Positions 1 to 33,300 of a stretch of DNA of 64,000 nt are shown in pieces. Every line of letters begins with the position of its first letter. Position 1 is the stretch's first letter. The notes beneath the pieces were generated by a model that searched no databases, was not told where the DNA came from, and saw nothing but the letters and a program-made list of their open reading frames with translations. This DNA comes from Tetradesmus obliquus (lineage: Eukaryota > Chlorophyta > Chlorophyceae > Sphaeropleales > Scenedesmaceae): NCBI GenBank assembly GCA_030272155.1, contig CP126203.1, forward strand, positions 4,154,001 to 4,218,000. The letters are read 5' to 3'. Made by a program: the position numbers and the translations under genes.

Positions 1-203
1 ACAATTGTGGTACTGTCTGCCTCTTTGCGGCCGCTTGAATGTGGTCATGCTCCAGAGCACACACCTTACAGATGCTTAAGGTCCTTAAACCTGTTGCTGC
101 CAGCCTGGCACATATCTTGCACATACACATGTATCAGGCATGATGTTTGAACTGCTGTGACGAGCAAACACATTATTGTCGCCAACGGAGCCAACACACT
201 CAC

Positions 204-20245
<20,042 letters not shown>

Positions 20246-21637
20246 TGGACCGGGAGGATCTACAGCAGCACCAAGCGATAGAAAAGAGACATATATGTTG
20301 GAGATACATTGAAATGAAGTAATTAACTGTATAGAAAGGCATCATAATGAGTTCACGTCAGCATCAGGACTGCCGCGCTGGTGCAACAACTCAGTGATAT
20401 ACAGCTGCTGGGCACAGGCACAATGAAGCAGCCAATCGAGCTGCAGGCTGTTTGTTGAAGACCATAGTGCTTCTTGCTGTAGAACCACCTCCTCATGCCT
20501 TCTGCTGCTAGCTGCAGGGCCTGTGACGCAGATGCTGTGGCCACTACTGTGCAAGCGGCGCTGCTGCTGCTGCCACCAAGTTATTGCTGCTGGAGCTGCT
20601 GCAGCCTCATCATGCTGTTCATATCAAGTACGTTCAAATGTTGTCGTGCTGAATCATATGTATTGGTGCTGCTGATGTGCTGCACAGACCTACCTGCTTG
20701 CTGCTGCAAAGTTGGCAGGCTTCGACTTTCAAAGCACTTCCAGCAGCAGTATGCGCTTCAATGTTTCAAAGATCAGTACGTTGAATAAGTGTGCAGGTTA
20801 AGCAACGATTATCAGCAGCAGCGTACTCGATTCAGCAGCGGTGCTTCCACACGTGCAGAGTGCATCGCTCAAATCGAGCAGCGTCCTTGCTCAGTGGTGC
20901 TGCAATATCTGCGATACCTTACATCGTCATGATTCAGATAGTAATGTCACGGCTTCGGTGCCTATCATAAAACCTCCAAAGACGACAGACCGTAAGCACC
21001 AACTTAGAACACAGCTACATTTGCATTCGTGCAATCAAAATATCATAAGTTCAGAAAAAAGTCTTTTGTCGAGGACATATACTGAGCGTAGCCCCTCATT
21101 TCGCTAGGTATGGCAGCGGTTGGGAACTCGCCGGTTTGCTCTTGCGAAGCCGATTCTGCACCTCATGTGTGCCTAAAGGAACGACGTACGCATAAAGTTT
21201 CGATGCTGACCCTATTTTGCACCTTCCCTGCACAACAGCAGATGAGTGTACTGCAGATCATCCCGCTGGGGCACTGCCCGCAGTGTGCCCTCTGGTGCAC
21301 CACCGCACAGCATTGAAGAATAGGCTGCATGCTGCCTGCCTGGGTTGATCAAAAGCGCAATGGGTTTCTTTCTGCATAACAAAGATAAATCAGCGACAGA
21401 CAGCGAAAGAGCAAGCCAGCCACTGGCAGGGCCAAGGGCTTCAAGGGCTTCCCAAGGGCTTCCCTTGGCAAAGTTTGCCGAGGGTATGGGATACCCGCAA
21501 GGCACGCAAGTGGCATGACCAGAGCATGCATGTTGCTATGGCATGTTTCAGCATAGTCTGTGATGCACACACATACAGCGGATCTCCTCATATCTCCTTC
21601 AGGCTGCTGCGTTAAAAGCTGCATGCAACGGCAGGTG
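20246..21637. other. Upstream region of the modular gene; no gene seen
   Basis: About 1.4 kb between the start codon of the minus-strand modular gene and the CACTA element. It must hold that gene's promoter and 5' UTR. I found no convincing open frame, RNA gene or clear TATA box. Confidence 0.5.
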
Positions 21638-24600
21638 CACTATGGTCACCAGCAAGTCCAGTTGCAGGTCAAGGCACGTCCAGTTGCACACTATGCAACT
21701 GGACGTCACATGTGGCACGTCAAGTTGGGACTGGACGTGGGCGACGTCCAGTTGACAACTGGACGTCGAGAAAGCAAACTGGACGTGCAACTGGACTCTG
21801 TTACAGTGCGCGAAACTGAAATAAAGGGTATCAAATAATGAATATATGATGCAAGAAACCAGTATTTGAAGCCAGCACGACGACTCCGAGAACTCGAGTT
21901 GGCGCTGTCGACCTCCTTGTGACTTGTCACTGCAGCTGCAACTGCTAAGGTGGTTGAATGCAACCAAGCAGCCAGCTGCTGCAATACAACACAAACAAAA
22001 TGCAGGACAAACAACACGACCAGTAGAGCAGCAGTGCGCTGACCGCATTGCCCTCCCCATCATGTCTCTGGCAGTGACATGCGCTGATGTGCCAACCACC
22101 TGTGCAGACATAAACTGCTACAACTCTGTGAGCTGAGGTGCTCTTGACCACCATGAAGATCCGCCCTGCATTTGCGAATGCAGCGCTGGTGCCTGTACCC
22201 TGTTTCTGCCAAGGCTGCAGCATTTGTTCCATGGATGGCTGGACCGTGGCATCAGTTGCCAAGTTGCGCCCCTGCGGTGGCGCGCAGAGACACAGCAACA
22301 TTCTTTGTGACTCGCTGGCAGCAGAGTGTGGCATTTGTTGACAGCGACAGTGTTTGACAGGACAGTTCTTGAAATGCATGCGTGCAATGCCCATCACCTG
22401 CAGCTGCTAATCAAGAAACACTGAACACTGCCTCAGTGCAATTCCGAATCTGGTGTGGCGACCACGCAGCTGACACAACCCGGCTACCGGCGCAGCTGCG
22501 CAGCTTGTAAACAATCCTGTGTTCAATGAGAAGGCGCTGCTAGCAGCGCTACAGCAGCGCTGCTGTACAAAGATCCTGGTGCAGCACGGCCTCATGATTG
22601 CGGGCTACTCCTACAGCGCCAAGACCAGCATCTGGTGCATCCCACATTGTTAGCATAAGTTGCTTGAGCCTTTCGCCTAGGGTGCTCACCAGGAAGTGCG
22701 CCAGCCGCATCATGCTGCCATCCTAGTGACGCTGCATGTGTGCCCTGCCAGCAGGGCACCGTGCCCTCTGGTGGCACCAGAGAGAAACCTCGTGCCGAGA
22801 GGTCAGCCCAATGCGGCACTGCCTGCTGCTGCACTTGATCAGGCAGTGCAACGCACCCTGCAATCACGTACCGAACCATGCAGGTGGTTTCTGCTGGATG
22901 ACTTGTGTGAACAAGTGCAGCACTGCGGTGGCTGCATGCATGCCAGCAGGTGAGGTGTGTTTGCAGCGCTCTGCAGGCAGTGTTGTACACTTTGGCAAAG
23001 CACTCTGCAAAAAGCAAATCACGGCTCTCTTTCCGTACTTGAAGAAGATGCAACAAGGAAGATCAACGCCCGGTGTTGTTGAGCACAGCAGTGTACAGCA
23101 GCACCTGGCATGCATGGCACCCGAGTGGTGTTCAGAATCCAATGTCCATGCGTCTGCCTCGCCGTACTACTTACTGCTGGTTGTTGTAGTGGAGGATGAC
23201 CCTTACTGTATGCCTGCCAACCATGGCGCGTCCCAGGCGTGGCGTGGCAATTCCTCTGCATTGCACACCACAGCAAAGCAAACTGGCAGCAGTTGTAGCA
23301 GCTGTGTGGGGGAGGAACATGACTGCAACAGCGCCAAAGCAATTTTGCTGGATGTCCTGCAGGTTGATGAACATAATTCTAGAGGTTGCGCTGTGTGGCC
23401 CAAAAGGTGCAGTGGGTGCTGCATCTGACTACGATCCTTTCCCAGGGAGTCCTCCTGACATACCTTAGACACAAGTCTGATATTCAGGTGGTTTGTTGGA
23501 GCCTGCGTGCAGCGAGAGCAGCGCTGGTGACCACATATGTGGTGGCGATGCATAGCTGGACCTGGTGAAGACCGATGGGCATCCAGCACTCTGACGACAA
23601 GGCTGACACTGCTGTCACTGCGAACAGTAGTTCACTCACGGTGTCCGTGCCGCAGCCGGTCTAAACGGCTGCATTGCTGCGGCTGTTGGCAACAGCTTCA
23701 CATGTAGCAGCAGCTGCTGCCTGCAAACTGCTCTGTTCCTTCTGCAGCTGGTCCGCCTGTTGCCCATCGTGCCATGAAGGGTTGGCACGTAGTTGCAAGA
23801 GAACCAAGAGCAGCTTCTCACGCATAAGCCTGCGTTCAGCAACCTGCAGGATCCATCATACAGCTGGCTACTGCTGCACATACTTCTGCTGCTCGATCGG
23901 CCAGCACCCGCATGAATCTGGAGCACGTAGATAACTGGATGGTGTTTTGTCTAATGACCGTGTTGATGATAAAGAACTGCTCGCGGACGCTTGCGCGAGC
24001 TTGCAGTATGTTGCAGCAGCATCAAAGCTACAGAGTGCATCACGTCTCAGGAAAACACCCCTACTATGCATCAAAGTGGTTGTCATAGCTCAGTTGAATT
24101 GCGTGCTTGCCCTCAGACCATTATTTACCTCGCCACCTGTCTTCGTGTTTGTACTGTAACATATGTAGCTGTTGCTGTTAGCAAACCCCAAAAAGCACAA
24201 GCTAACCAGCAGAAATGATGCAAACGAAATGAAAACGTTTGATCAGACACAGATGCGCGCTCGCACGTCTATCTCTGTGACATGGGCTCAGCGTAGGGGC
24301 CGTGGCTGTGGACACGATGCTTTGTTCGCGCACAAAATCCCTGAGTCGCCTTTTTAGGCAACTTAATATACCTGAACTGTGGCAGCGGGCGTGTCAGCGA
24401 CCGCCGTGATGGCAACTTGATGCGGTGACAACCCTGCCTGCACGTTGAAGCACGTTCTAGCCTATTGTCCTAAACGCTTTTGCAGTTAGGCATCTTTTTT
24501 GAGTTGTGTTAGAGGACGACGCTGCTTCGGTCCTGACAAACCCTACGGCATTTCAAGCAGGAACAGGCAGCCTAACCAGCGAAATACATGTTCTTGACTT

Positions 24601-24802
24601 TTGTTTCATCTGTGTGTGTTGTCTACTGCGGCAATCGGGCCTTCAGTGAACATTTGCCCTCCCAGCAGCAGCTCAAATCCAGTTGCATGACGACTGGATG
24701 TGCATCTGGACGCGCATACCCGCCAACTTGACGCGGTTTGTGGCAACTTGGCGTGCCTTGACGTGCCTTGACGTGCAACTTGACAGCCTGGTGACCATAG
24801 TG
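21638..24802. mobile_element. CACTA (En/Spm)-type DNA transposon, apparently non-autonomous, 3,165 bp
   Basis: The element starts CACTATGGTCACCAG (21638) and ends with its exact inverse CTGGTGACCATAGTG (24802). It is flanked by the 3-bp direct repeat GTG (21635-21637 and 24803-24805). Terminal CACTA and a 3-bp target duplication are the defining marks of the En/Spm superfamily. Both ends carry subterminal repeats of a CAACTGGACGTC / CCAACTTGACG type in both orientations (about 21655-21800 and 24670-24790), as expected for transposase binding. No open frame inside resembles a CACTA transposase, so movement would depend on an enzyme supplied elsewhere. Internal sequence origin is unknown. Confidence 0.85.
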
Positions 24803-24980
24803 GTGTGCAGCTAGTGGGTGATGTGTATGTCCCTCAGGCTCAGCCCCAGGCTGCTGCTCCATCACGACACCGCACTTGCACTTGTAGGAACTGCCAGCAG
24901 CTGGCATCACCAGTAGAGCTTGCTTGCAGGGAAGCACCGACAACAGGAGGCCCAGCAGCAGCTGCAGCTGCAGCAGCAGC

Positions 24981-25720
24981 CATAGTTGCACTAAACGTGG
25001 GGTCAGGCTGTTTATGAAACGAAACGAAACGTTTAAAACGCGCGTTTTAAACGCTTTCAGTGTGAAACGCTGTATCTAAACGGCAGCTCTAGTGGGGCTC
25101 AGGCGTTTGAATGCAGAACCCCTTGTTACTCGGCCTAGCGGCCCGTTCAGGTACTCGGGGATATTCGTAACATTTACTTTATATCGTTCAAGTTGTTTGA
25201 ACACCTTTTGTTGTCCCATCAGTCACCAGTATGGGCAAGAAGGCCACTGATCAGGCTACCATAGCCTGGCAGAATGTTGTGCAGTGGTGCCTCGCGGCAC
25301 GTGGTCCGTGACCATCAACACACTCACACGATATCATGTGTAATCAGTAGATCACGCACTGACACGTTGATTCATCGTGACTTTGTGAAGATGTGTCACG
25401 CGACAATCGCCAAGTATGTTCAAGTGTTATAGCCGTATACGGCTAGCAGTACGTACTGCTGTCAACTACCTTGACAGCCCTCAAAGCCCGGCAGGCACAG
25501 TTCTGGGGTCAAGTATTGACTATAAAGACTGGAAACAATGATATAAAAGCATTTAAAAGGCAAAGCATAGGTGTACCTGGCCTCTACATGCCTCTACAGT
25601 GCATACTGTGACATGGCGTTTCAGCAGCGTTTCAGCAGCGTTTCAGTCAAGGCACTGGCGTTTTAAACGCGTTTAGAAACAAAACGTTTCGTTTCAATTG
25701 AAACGTTTAGTGCAACTATG
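24981..25720. mobile_element. hAT-like inverted-repeat element, non-autonomous, about 740 bp
   Basis: Inverted ends: CATAGTTGCACTAAACG at the left and CGTTTAGTGCAACTATG at the right, with further GAAACGAAACG / CGTTTCGTTTC arms extending about 90 bases. Both flanks read GCAGCAGC, an 8-bp direct repeat as in hAT insertions, although the flank is itself GCA-rich and so weak proof. A short internal frame at about 25231 starts MGKKATDQAT; no transposase domain was recognised. Confidence 0.6.
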
Positions 25721-28700
25721 GCAGCAGCTGCAGTGGCGGCAGCAGCAGCAGCAGCAGGAGCAGCAGCACTACTGCAAGCAGCTGTGAAGCACCTGTACAG
25801 CAAGGTTTTAGTGGCCAACTGCTGTGGTGCAGCAGCTGACTGCACGTGACCGTCACACACACTTCTTAGTAGAAGTTTTCCTCTGTGTAAAAGGGCATTT
25901 CACGGCTCCATGGTCCCGAAGGACCATGGGAAATGCATAGCTGCGCACTTTCAAGCAATGCTGCACCAGAAGAACTTTGTGCAAGTTGTAAGGGAGAGTT
26001 TTCCTTTTACACATGTAAGTTGTCAACATTGAGTTTGCAGAGTTGTCCTACGTGTGCTGCTGAATCACCTTGAGGTGGTCAAGGCTGTGCAGCAGCCATG
26101 ACTGCATGCAACATGGCTGCCATCAATGCCATCGGCCCCAAAGCAAGCTGTGCCCCTTTGAGTTGAAGGCCCTTCAGCAATTCTGCGGGGCAGGCAAGCA
26201 ATACAACACAGCTGTACATTCACACGATGAGGCACCCTTGCAGCGGCATGACATGTGATGCAGCAGACTGACTGCAGCAGACTGACTGCATGCAACATGG
26301 CTGCCATAATGAGCCGTGGGCACCAAGTGCAAGCAAGCTGTGCACCATCGTCATCATGTTACTCATGAAGCAATAGCATCAAGTTGAACGCCATCGGCCC
26401 CGAAGCAAGCTGTGCACCTTTGAGTTGAAGGCCCTTCAGCAAACCTGCGGGGCACGCAAGCAGTAACTGCAAGCCAGAACTCAAAGTGCTGGCTGGCCAG
26501 TTGGTATGCTGTGAGGCTGACAGAAATGAAAACCAGACACCACTATCTGCTTTTTCTGCTACACCCCATGCTGTTTGAACCTTGGTAACCAATGCCGCAG
26601 AATGCGCACAAGAAACGGAGTCACTGTGACAGCGTATTTGGGGCCTTGCTTTGTCGAAGGTAATGAGCCGCCTGGAACAGCCTGATTTCAGCAGCCTCTG
26701 CAGTGTCAGGGCGGCCCTGCACAATGCAACCCACTGCTGTTCGCCATTGCATGTCCATCCAGCTGACACGTACCACGTCTCTGTTGCAATTGACGATACT
26801 ACGCTGCTCCTAGACTGCAAAGAACCAAAGGTTTAAGCATAGCTGCGCACCTTTCAGCAATGCTGGACCAGGAGAGCCCCGCCCACGCTGCCCTGATGCT
26901 GCGAGTGGGATGCCATGTTGATTTTTTGTTACCAACCCCTACTGGCTGGCCATACACAGCATTCAAGCGAACCTGACTGCCGGAGGCCTACGACACTGCC
27001 GTCACCAGCAAGACACGCAAACACCCCTGTACACCCCTATGCCATGTTGATTTGAGGACATACTCTGCCTGAGACTGGCAGCCTGTAACATGCAAGTTAC
27101 ACAAACTGCTGACTGTGTCACATGAGCTGCTACATCATCATCATGTTACCCATCAAGCATCAACGCCATCTACCTTGTGGTGCTTGTGAAGCCTACCACA
27201 GCTGTACAATCACATGATTAAGCACTCTCGCAGCGGCATGACATGTGATGCAGCAGCAACAGCAGCAATAGCTTTGCGGCTGCTGGCGGTACAACCCACA
27301 ACCTTTCCAACTTGGTGCACCAGCATGCTGCACAATGCTATGTAGGTGCATTGTACTGCGGGGCCACAGATTGCGCAACTTGAAAATGCACGCATTACGC
27401 CAGCGCAATGCACGTGCGTTGCCGCATTCGGTCATGCGCAGGGCTAACAACTGCCAGGGTTGCGAGTCAAACCAAGGTCAAACCACCAAAAGCATCAGCG
27501 AAAGCGGCTGAAATCTGCTGCAGCCTCTAGCTAGCAGCAGTGTGGTCCAATGGGGCAGGGGTAGCTATCAGCACTCAGAGCAGTGCATGCACTGCCGCAG
27601 TAACTGCCCGTTGGCCTGCCGCAGGCCCTGGCAGTGCAGGCTGGCACGTGACTGGCATGCAAGTGGTGCACAGGAACATGCTTGAACTCGAGCTGCAGCA
27701 AACTATAGTGAAGATTTGCTTTGATGCGGCAGAGCGAAATGTCGCCAATGCGCCTACAGCGTGTGGTCGTGGGATCGCAGTGCTGCTGCTGGTCTGGTGC
27801 AGTGTGACAAGTGCCTAAAAAGATCAGCGTGGTAGGATTTGTCCCAAGCGGTCACAATTGCCTCATTTTTGGTGAGTTTTGCTGCAATTCTTCCAGGATT
27901 GCACAGAACACGCTTGCTTGCACCGCGCAGTGCGTTTGACACTCCAATCGCGCACGACGCACGCGTCACAGCTACAGAAGGAGCATTGACGCCCTGCAAA
28001 ATAATAGTTTTACCTTCTTGCGAGAAGTTGTTGAATTGGGGCTCTGCGAGGTAGCTGCTGATCGAGGGCTTTGGGGTGCACTGAAAATATCGAGCCAGGA
28101 TAGATACTCTTCTGAGAAGTGCCCAAGGCTGCAGGCTGTTGTGCAAAGAAACCTGCATGCTCACGTCATCTCATACAATTGAACAGTTTGTGAAACACTT
28201 GGCACGCACGACAGCTGCCTGCAAACGCTCAGTAGTGGCCTCGCCCGGTGTGCTCTGCTGAGACACTTCTAGCGGTTGCTGGGGACAATGACGGAGCTTA
28301 TAATGAAGGTGAGCATGCTGATCAGCTGTTGGACAGCTGTTGATTGTCCTGTCAGCCCTGATGATGCGGTGTGCTGCAGTGTGTGCTTACGCCAGCTTTT
28401 TAAGCTCGTCCTTTGAGAGGGATCAGTTTCAGTTGTAGTTTCATGCTGGCTGTTGATGCTGGCCGCTGCTTTTTGCAGACCCAGACCTTGCACAAGCTGC
28501 ACTCGGACTGCAATTCTATGAGGTGCGCAGAGCACAGTCTGGCAGTCGCAGACACTTTCCGAATGCTTATATTAGGCGTTGCAGCGCTCCAATTGCTAGG
28601 ACAAGTTGCCTGCAGTGAACTTGGGGGTTGGCTTCGGCCACACTCCCGGCGAGTTGGCCATGGGGCAATTGAACAGTGCAGCGGCCTTGATCTGGCTTAT

Positions 28701-28849
28701 AAAGAGTTTGATCAGCTGATTTTGGCCCTGCATAGCACCAGAGCCTGCCAAACACGCATTGTTGCGAGCTGGCACCGCTCTGAGCTGTCGGTCAGCCCCA
28801 AGCAGCGCCAGACTTGCTTCAATTTCCTTAAACACATCAACTAAATGCT
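25721..28849. other. Repeat-rich intergenic region; no gene recognised
   Basis: Contains a 73-bp direct repeat (26128-26200 and 26390-26462), copies of an ACTGCATGCAACATGGCTGC unit (26101, about 26277), and paired GCATAGCTGCGCAC motifs near 25936 and 26836. Short open frames (for example 27754-28164 minus, 28413-28844 plus) have no family signature and are not called. The end of this region must include the PLATZ promoter. Confidence 0.5.
26128..26462. repeat. 73-bp direct repeat pair
   Basis: 26128-26200 and 26390-26462 share GCCATCGGCCCC, AAGCAAGCTGTG and GAGTTGAAGGCCCTTCAGCA with only a few differences. The copies are 262 bases apart. Confidence 0.8.
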
Positions 28850-30341
28850 ATGCTTGCTTTTCATGTGCCGTGTGCCTGCAGTGCCTGCTGTGCTGGGCCG
28901 TGCGCGCCAAACCGCCCGCAGCTGGAGGATTGGCTGCACAACATGCTGCACACACACTTCTTCACGCCATGCCAGCTGCACAAGGAGCACAAGAAGAACG
29001 AGGCAACGTACTTCTGCGCTGACTGTGGCGTGAGCAGCACACCGCTGTGCGGGCACTGCATCGGGCAGCATGCGGGACACAGAGTGATCCAGGTGCGTGC
29101 GCAGCGCAGCCAACTGCCTAGCAATCAGGTGTTATTCTGTCGGCTGGTGCCATGATCAACTGCTGTTGTGATGGCATCAACTGCTTAAAGCTGTACTGCT
29201 GCTGGCTGACAGCAACTTCTGCAAAGCAGCCATGCTTTCATTGGACGGCAAATCTGGCAGTTGGCTGCAGCTGCAGTAAGCTTGCGCATCTGCATCGCAC
29301 CGCATCACAGCATGTATCATGTGCATTCTGGTACTGGGTGGGCATTCAACTAACCTTGTCAACTGTTGTTGCGTCTGCAGATCCGCCGCTACGTGTACTG
29401 CGATGTCGTGCGCGCCTGCGACATGTCGCCACACCTGGACATCAGCGGCGTGCAGGTGCGGGCTTGGCTGTGGCTTGCAAACAGCGAAGACAAAACACAT
29501 GCATTTTGATGTAGCAGCAGCATGTGCAGTCAAGGTCAGCATACAGGCGATCTATCTGTGTGGTTGCACCTCTGACAGCAGCAGCAGCAACTGCAGCTGG
29601 GATCAGCAGCAAGGCACTCCAGCTGTACACACTCCCATGTCTCCACCAGGTCGCGCAGCACATGCATTCAACATCTGCGCCTGTACAGTCCAGCTGGGTG
29701 GCCTGCATCCCTTACCAGATCCGCCGCGCTCTCTGCTGCCCTGTCTGCTGCGCTCTCTGCTGTTCTGGCGCCTTTCCTGCAAGCAGACCTACACCATCAA
29801 CCAGGCAAAGGTGATGTTCCTCAACCAGCGCCCGCAGAGCAAGATAAGCAAGCCGGGAGCTCCAGATGCATGCCACACCTGTGCACGCACGCTGCGTGAG
29901 GGATGCTCCTTCTGCTCTCTGGCATGCAAGCTTCAAGCGCTGACACACTGCGGAAAGCTGCGCATGGCGAGTGCTGCAGTAAGCGGCTTTGCGGCAGCAG
30001 CAGCAGCTGGCAGCAGCGGGGCCGAGTCTGATGCCGGCAGCGACTGCTGGCCTGCAGCTGTAGTGGCTGCGCGCGCAGCGCACGCGCAGCAGCACAGGGG
30101 CGAGACGACTGGGAGCGATGCCGGCACAGCGACTGCAACAGATGGCGAGAGCAGCGACAGCGATCAGATGCGGCAGGCGAGCTGGGGTGGGCGGCATGCA
30201 CAGCACCTGCAGGTGGGCGCTGCTGCTGCACACCTGATGGGCCGCCACAGCGACAGCGACAGCGAAGGGCGGATCAGCAGCGGGGGCAGCTACTGCAGCA
30301 GGCGCAAGCAGATGTCGCCCCGCCGCAGCCCGCTGCTGTGA
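28850..30341 (+). CDS. PLATZ-family zinc-finger transcription factor
   Basis: Three exons: 28850-29092, 29381-29455, 29787-30341 (873 nt, 290 residues; phase kept). PLATZ proteins bind A/T-rich DNA and repress transcription in plants. Exon 1 holds the first zinc-binding block (FFTPCQLHKEHKKNE, then CADC, CGHC, H..H). Exon 2 encodes the family hallmark IRRYVYCDVVRACDM. Exon 3 gives INQAKVMFLNQRPQS and the second Cys cluster CHTCARTLREGCSFC. The last 120 residues are low-complexity Ser/Ala/Gln-rich with an acidic Ser-Asp run, unlike short plant members. Exon junctions fall after ...VIQ and ...SGVQ. The first 25 residues, before QLEDWL, look poorly conserved. An upstream first exon with an acceptor at 28880 or 28920 is possible, so the start is uncertain. 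Confidence 0.88.
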
Positions 30342-33300
30342 GCTGCGGAATGTTACCAGCAGTGGAGCCTGGGTAGATTTGCGGGCGTGGCGGCAGCATG
30401 TTGAATAACCCAGCGGCTTGCAATGCTGGGGGCTGTGCGGGCTGTGGCGTGTGCTATGGCGCTTGATGTGTTGTGATGTTTGCTGGGCTAGCAGCAGATC
30501 TGAGTTATCCTAGTGACACAGCTGCTTGTTGGCGGTTAGGGAAGGGCTGGGTTGGGTCTCTGGGCGGGTAAGGGCTAGTGCTGGTGCGCAGCAGTACTGT
30601 GCAGCTGACTTGTGCTTTCTATGTTCAAGCACATGCAAATGGTGCGCGCTGTGTGGACAAGCGTGGTGCATCACGCGAATAGGCATGCTGCATCTGCGCC
30701 CGCCTGGGTGTTAGCTTTCTTCTTGTGTCGCTCTTGTGTTGCTCATATACACATACATGCGAGGCATTGGCGCGGTGTTTGCTGTGTACCCGGGCGTGCA
30801 GTGCTCCTTGCTGTTTAAGGGCTGTGCAGTTTGCTTGTGTGTTGCAAGCAAGCAAGTGCTGAGATGTATCTGCCTGGGCAGGGCGGTATGACGAGGAGAG
30901 GGGAGGGGCGGGCAGTGCTGTGTGTCACAACTGTACACAGCACACAACCTAGCGCACTTTGTGGACATACCTAGATGGCAGATGCTGCTTTTCCCTTTCG
31001 CAAGGCATCTCAGCCCTCAAGCGCAGTAGTAGTGGTGATCGATGTGCTTGGTGGGTTTAGCGGCCAAGCTCGGGGTTTTGTGGGCCGCCTGTTGGTTTGG
31101 TGGTTTAGTGGTGGCTGATTTATGTCTTTGACAGCTGCTGCGGCTGCTGCTGCTGTGACATTTGCGTGCTTGCCTGTGGTGTGTCCTTGCATACCTAGGG
31201 GCAATGCTGTACATGTGTGGACACCGGCGTACTTGAGGTGCTGCGTGTTGGTGCCAGCTGCTTGTTTGGCTGGCCTGCAGCAGCAGAATAGCAGTTGCGT
31301 GGTGTACATGTCTCTGCTTGATTGTTGTGTTGTGTTGACACATCGCAGCATGAAGAGGTGCAGCGTCAGCAGCTTGTGAGTGGTTGTCCAGGCTGCAGGA
31401 TGGCAGGCGGTATTCTTTACGCGCAACACACACTGTGTTCAGGGTTTTGACAGCTCGTGCAGGGTGTGGGGTTTAGTCTGTTTGCCAGGGGCCTAAAGAC
31501 TCCGCAGGAGAGCGGGCGGCGGCTGCTAGGGGTGTGCTGTGTGGAAGGGTTGTGAGGGGTGCAGCGCCCGCGGTTACACACGGAGTGAGTTGTGAGGGCG
31601 TGGAGGGGCAAGCTCTGCAGGAAACTTGCAGGAAACTTGCAGGAAAGCTCGCAGGGGTCTCACGGTGCCTGTATAGCATTGTGTGTCCTGCCAGCTGCTC
31701 TCGCTGCTTCTAACGCAGCCTCAGCACCGCGTGCTTGTATCCGGCTAGCGCGTATATCTGTCTTTGGCGCCGCCCTGTGCTTTCGGGTTGCAGTGCTGTC
31801 TCAGCCGCCGACTGGTGCGGGCAGCATCCGAGGCGTGTCATACTCTTAAACTATGTGTGTTGTGTTGTTGAGGGCCTGTCTGCGGCAAGGGAAGAATCTT
31901 ATTGTGCAGGGCAACACACCGGAACGATGCACAGCAGCGGCCTTTGTAGCTGCACGCGTGTTTGCACAGGGCATGTAGAGGCAGGGCTGGCAGGGTTGCG
32001 GTTTGACTGTGTTTGACCACAGTTGACTGTGTTTGACCACGGTTGACCATGTCTGTCCATGGCCGCGCCTGGCGTGTTTTGAGCGTGTTGGTGGCTGTGG
32101 GATCCGGTTGCTTCCACCACATGCGCTTGCCTGGATTTGCATGCAGAGTGCCTGTGCACTCTCTGTTACACGGCTTTGTCCCTTGCATCTGGTGTTGTGG
32201 GCGGTGGTGGTGGTGGTGGTGGCAGAGGTTCGCTGTCTGTTTGTAGACATGCAACAGCATTGGTCAACGTTATGTTTATCGACCTTGCTGCATGTACATG
32301 TGTGCGCGTGTGTGCCTGCATCTCGCGCAGACACCACTGCAGCTGCTGTGTTTGCCAGCTGTGGGGGCCCCAGCGCTCACAAACATCAGCAACAACAGAG
32401 TGCAGCAGCCTTGCCCAAAGCGCAGGGCCTATTATCAAGAATTTGCAGGGTTGTGTGGTGCGGTCTTTGCAAAGGCTTAGATGCTGTCAAGTACCACAAA
32501 CTGCATAGTGAGCCAGGTGGTAGCTACACGTGTGCGCATCATGTTGGGCAGCGCTGCTGCGCAACATGTGGCACACTGCAGCCGCACTTTTGCAGTTGAC
32601 GTGCGTTGTGCTGTAGCGTCTCCCTAGCTTAGCATTGTCCCTGTGCACTGTGGGGCTAGGTTGCGCTTGTATGGCTGCATGCTCGAGGCAGCATCGCAGG
32701 CAGAACGCTGCCTGTTGCTGGTGCATCGGTGTGACACTTGTGCTTTCATGCGTCAGTTGTGCGCGTGTATGCGGGGCGCATGGCTTGTGTATGCAGTGCC
32801 CTGCTGTCAACAGCGTGTGTTTGGCATTGCCTTATGTTGTGAAGAGTTCAGTGCATCAGTCAGAGGAGCACCTGCTGTGCAGAGCTAGCACTGCTGTGTG
32901 TGTGTTCCACCTGTGGTGGTGCAACGGCAGCTGGAGGTTGGTTGACTGGCCCTCTCGGCTGCGTTAGAGTGCAGCGCATTGGTCAGAGCGCTGCTGTGTG
33001 TGTTTCACCTGTGGTGGTGCAACGGCAGCTGGAGGTTGGTTGACTGGCCCACTTGGCTGCGTTAGAGTGCAGCGCATTGGTCAGAGGAGCAGGGTTTACG
33101 AAGGTCGCGGTATAGCGCATCAGTCAGCGAAGTGACGCGGCGTTGTGCACAACAGAGGTGCATCACGCTCGCGCATTTTCTTGCCACGCATCAGAGTGCT
33201 GCTGATTGGCTTGCTGCTTGTGTTATGTTTGGCGTGATGAGGACGATGCGCGTGTTTGCGTGTCCATGGCGTGATTACGGGCCGCTACTGGGGATAGCAT

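Noticed and set aside
22736..23428. 230-residue frame inside the CACTA element as transposase
   Set aside because: It shows no similarity to CACTA transposase motifs that I can recognise, and codon use looks random.
25905..25935. CCATGGTC...GACCATGG hairpin as a small RNA gene
   Set aside because: The stem is only 8 bases with a tiny loop and no longer precursor fold was found.
27754..28164. 136-residue minus-strand frame as a gene or transposase fragment
   Set aside because: No domain motif, no splice continuation and no neighbouring support.
29319..30341. A single 340-residue frame across the PLATZ region
   Set aside because: The PLATZ core is rebuilt only by splicing 29092-29381 and 29455-29787. 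The frame between those points is intron that happens to be open.
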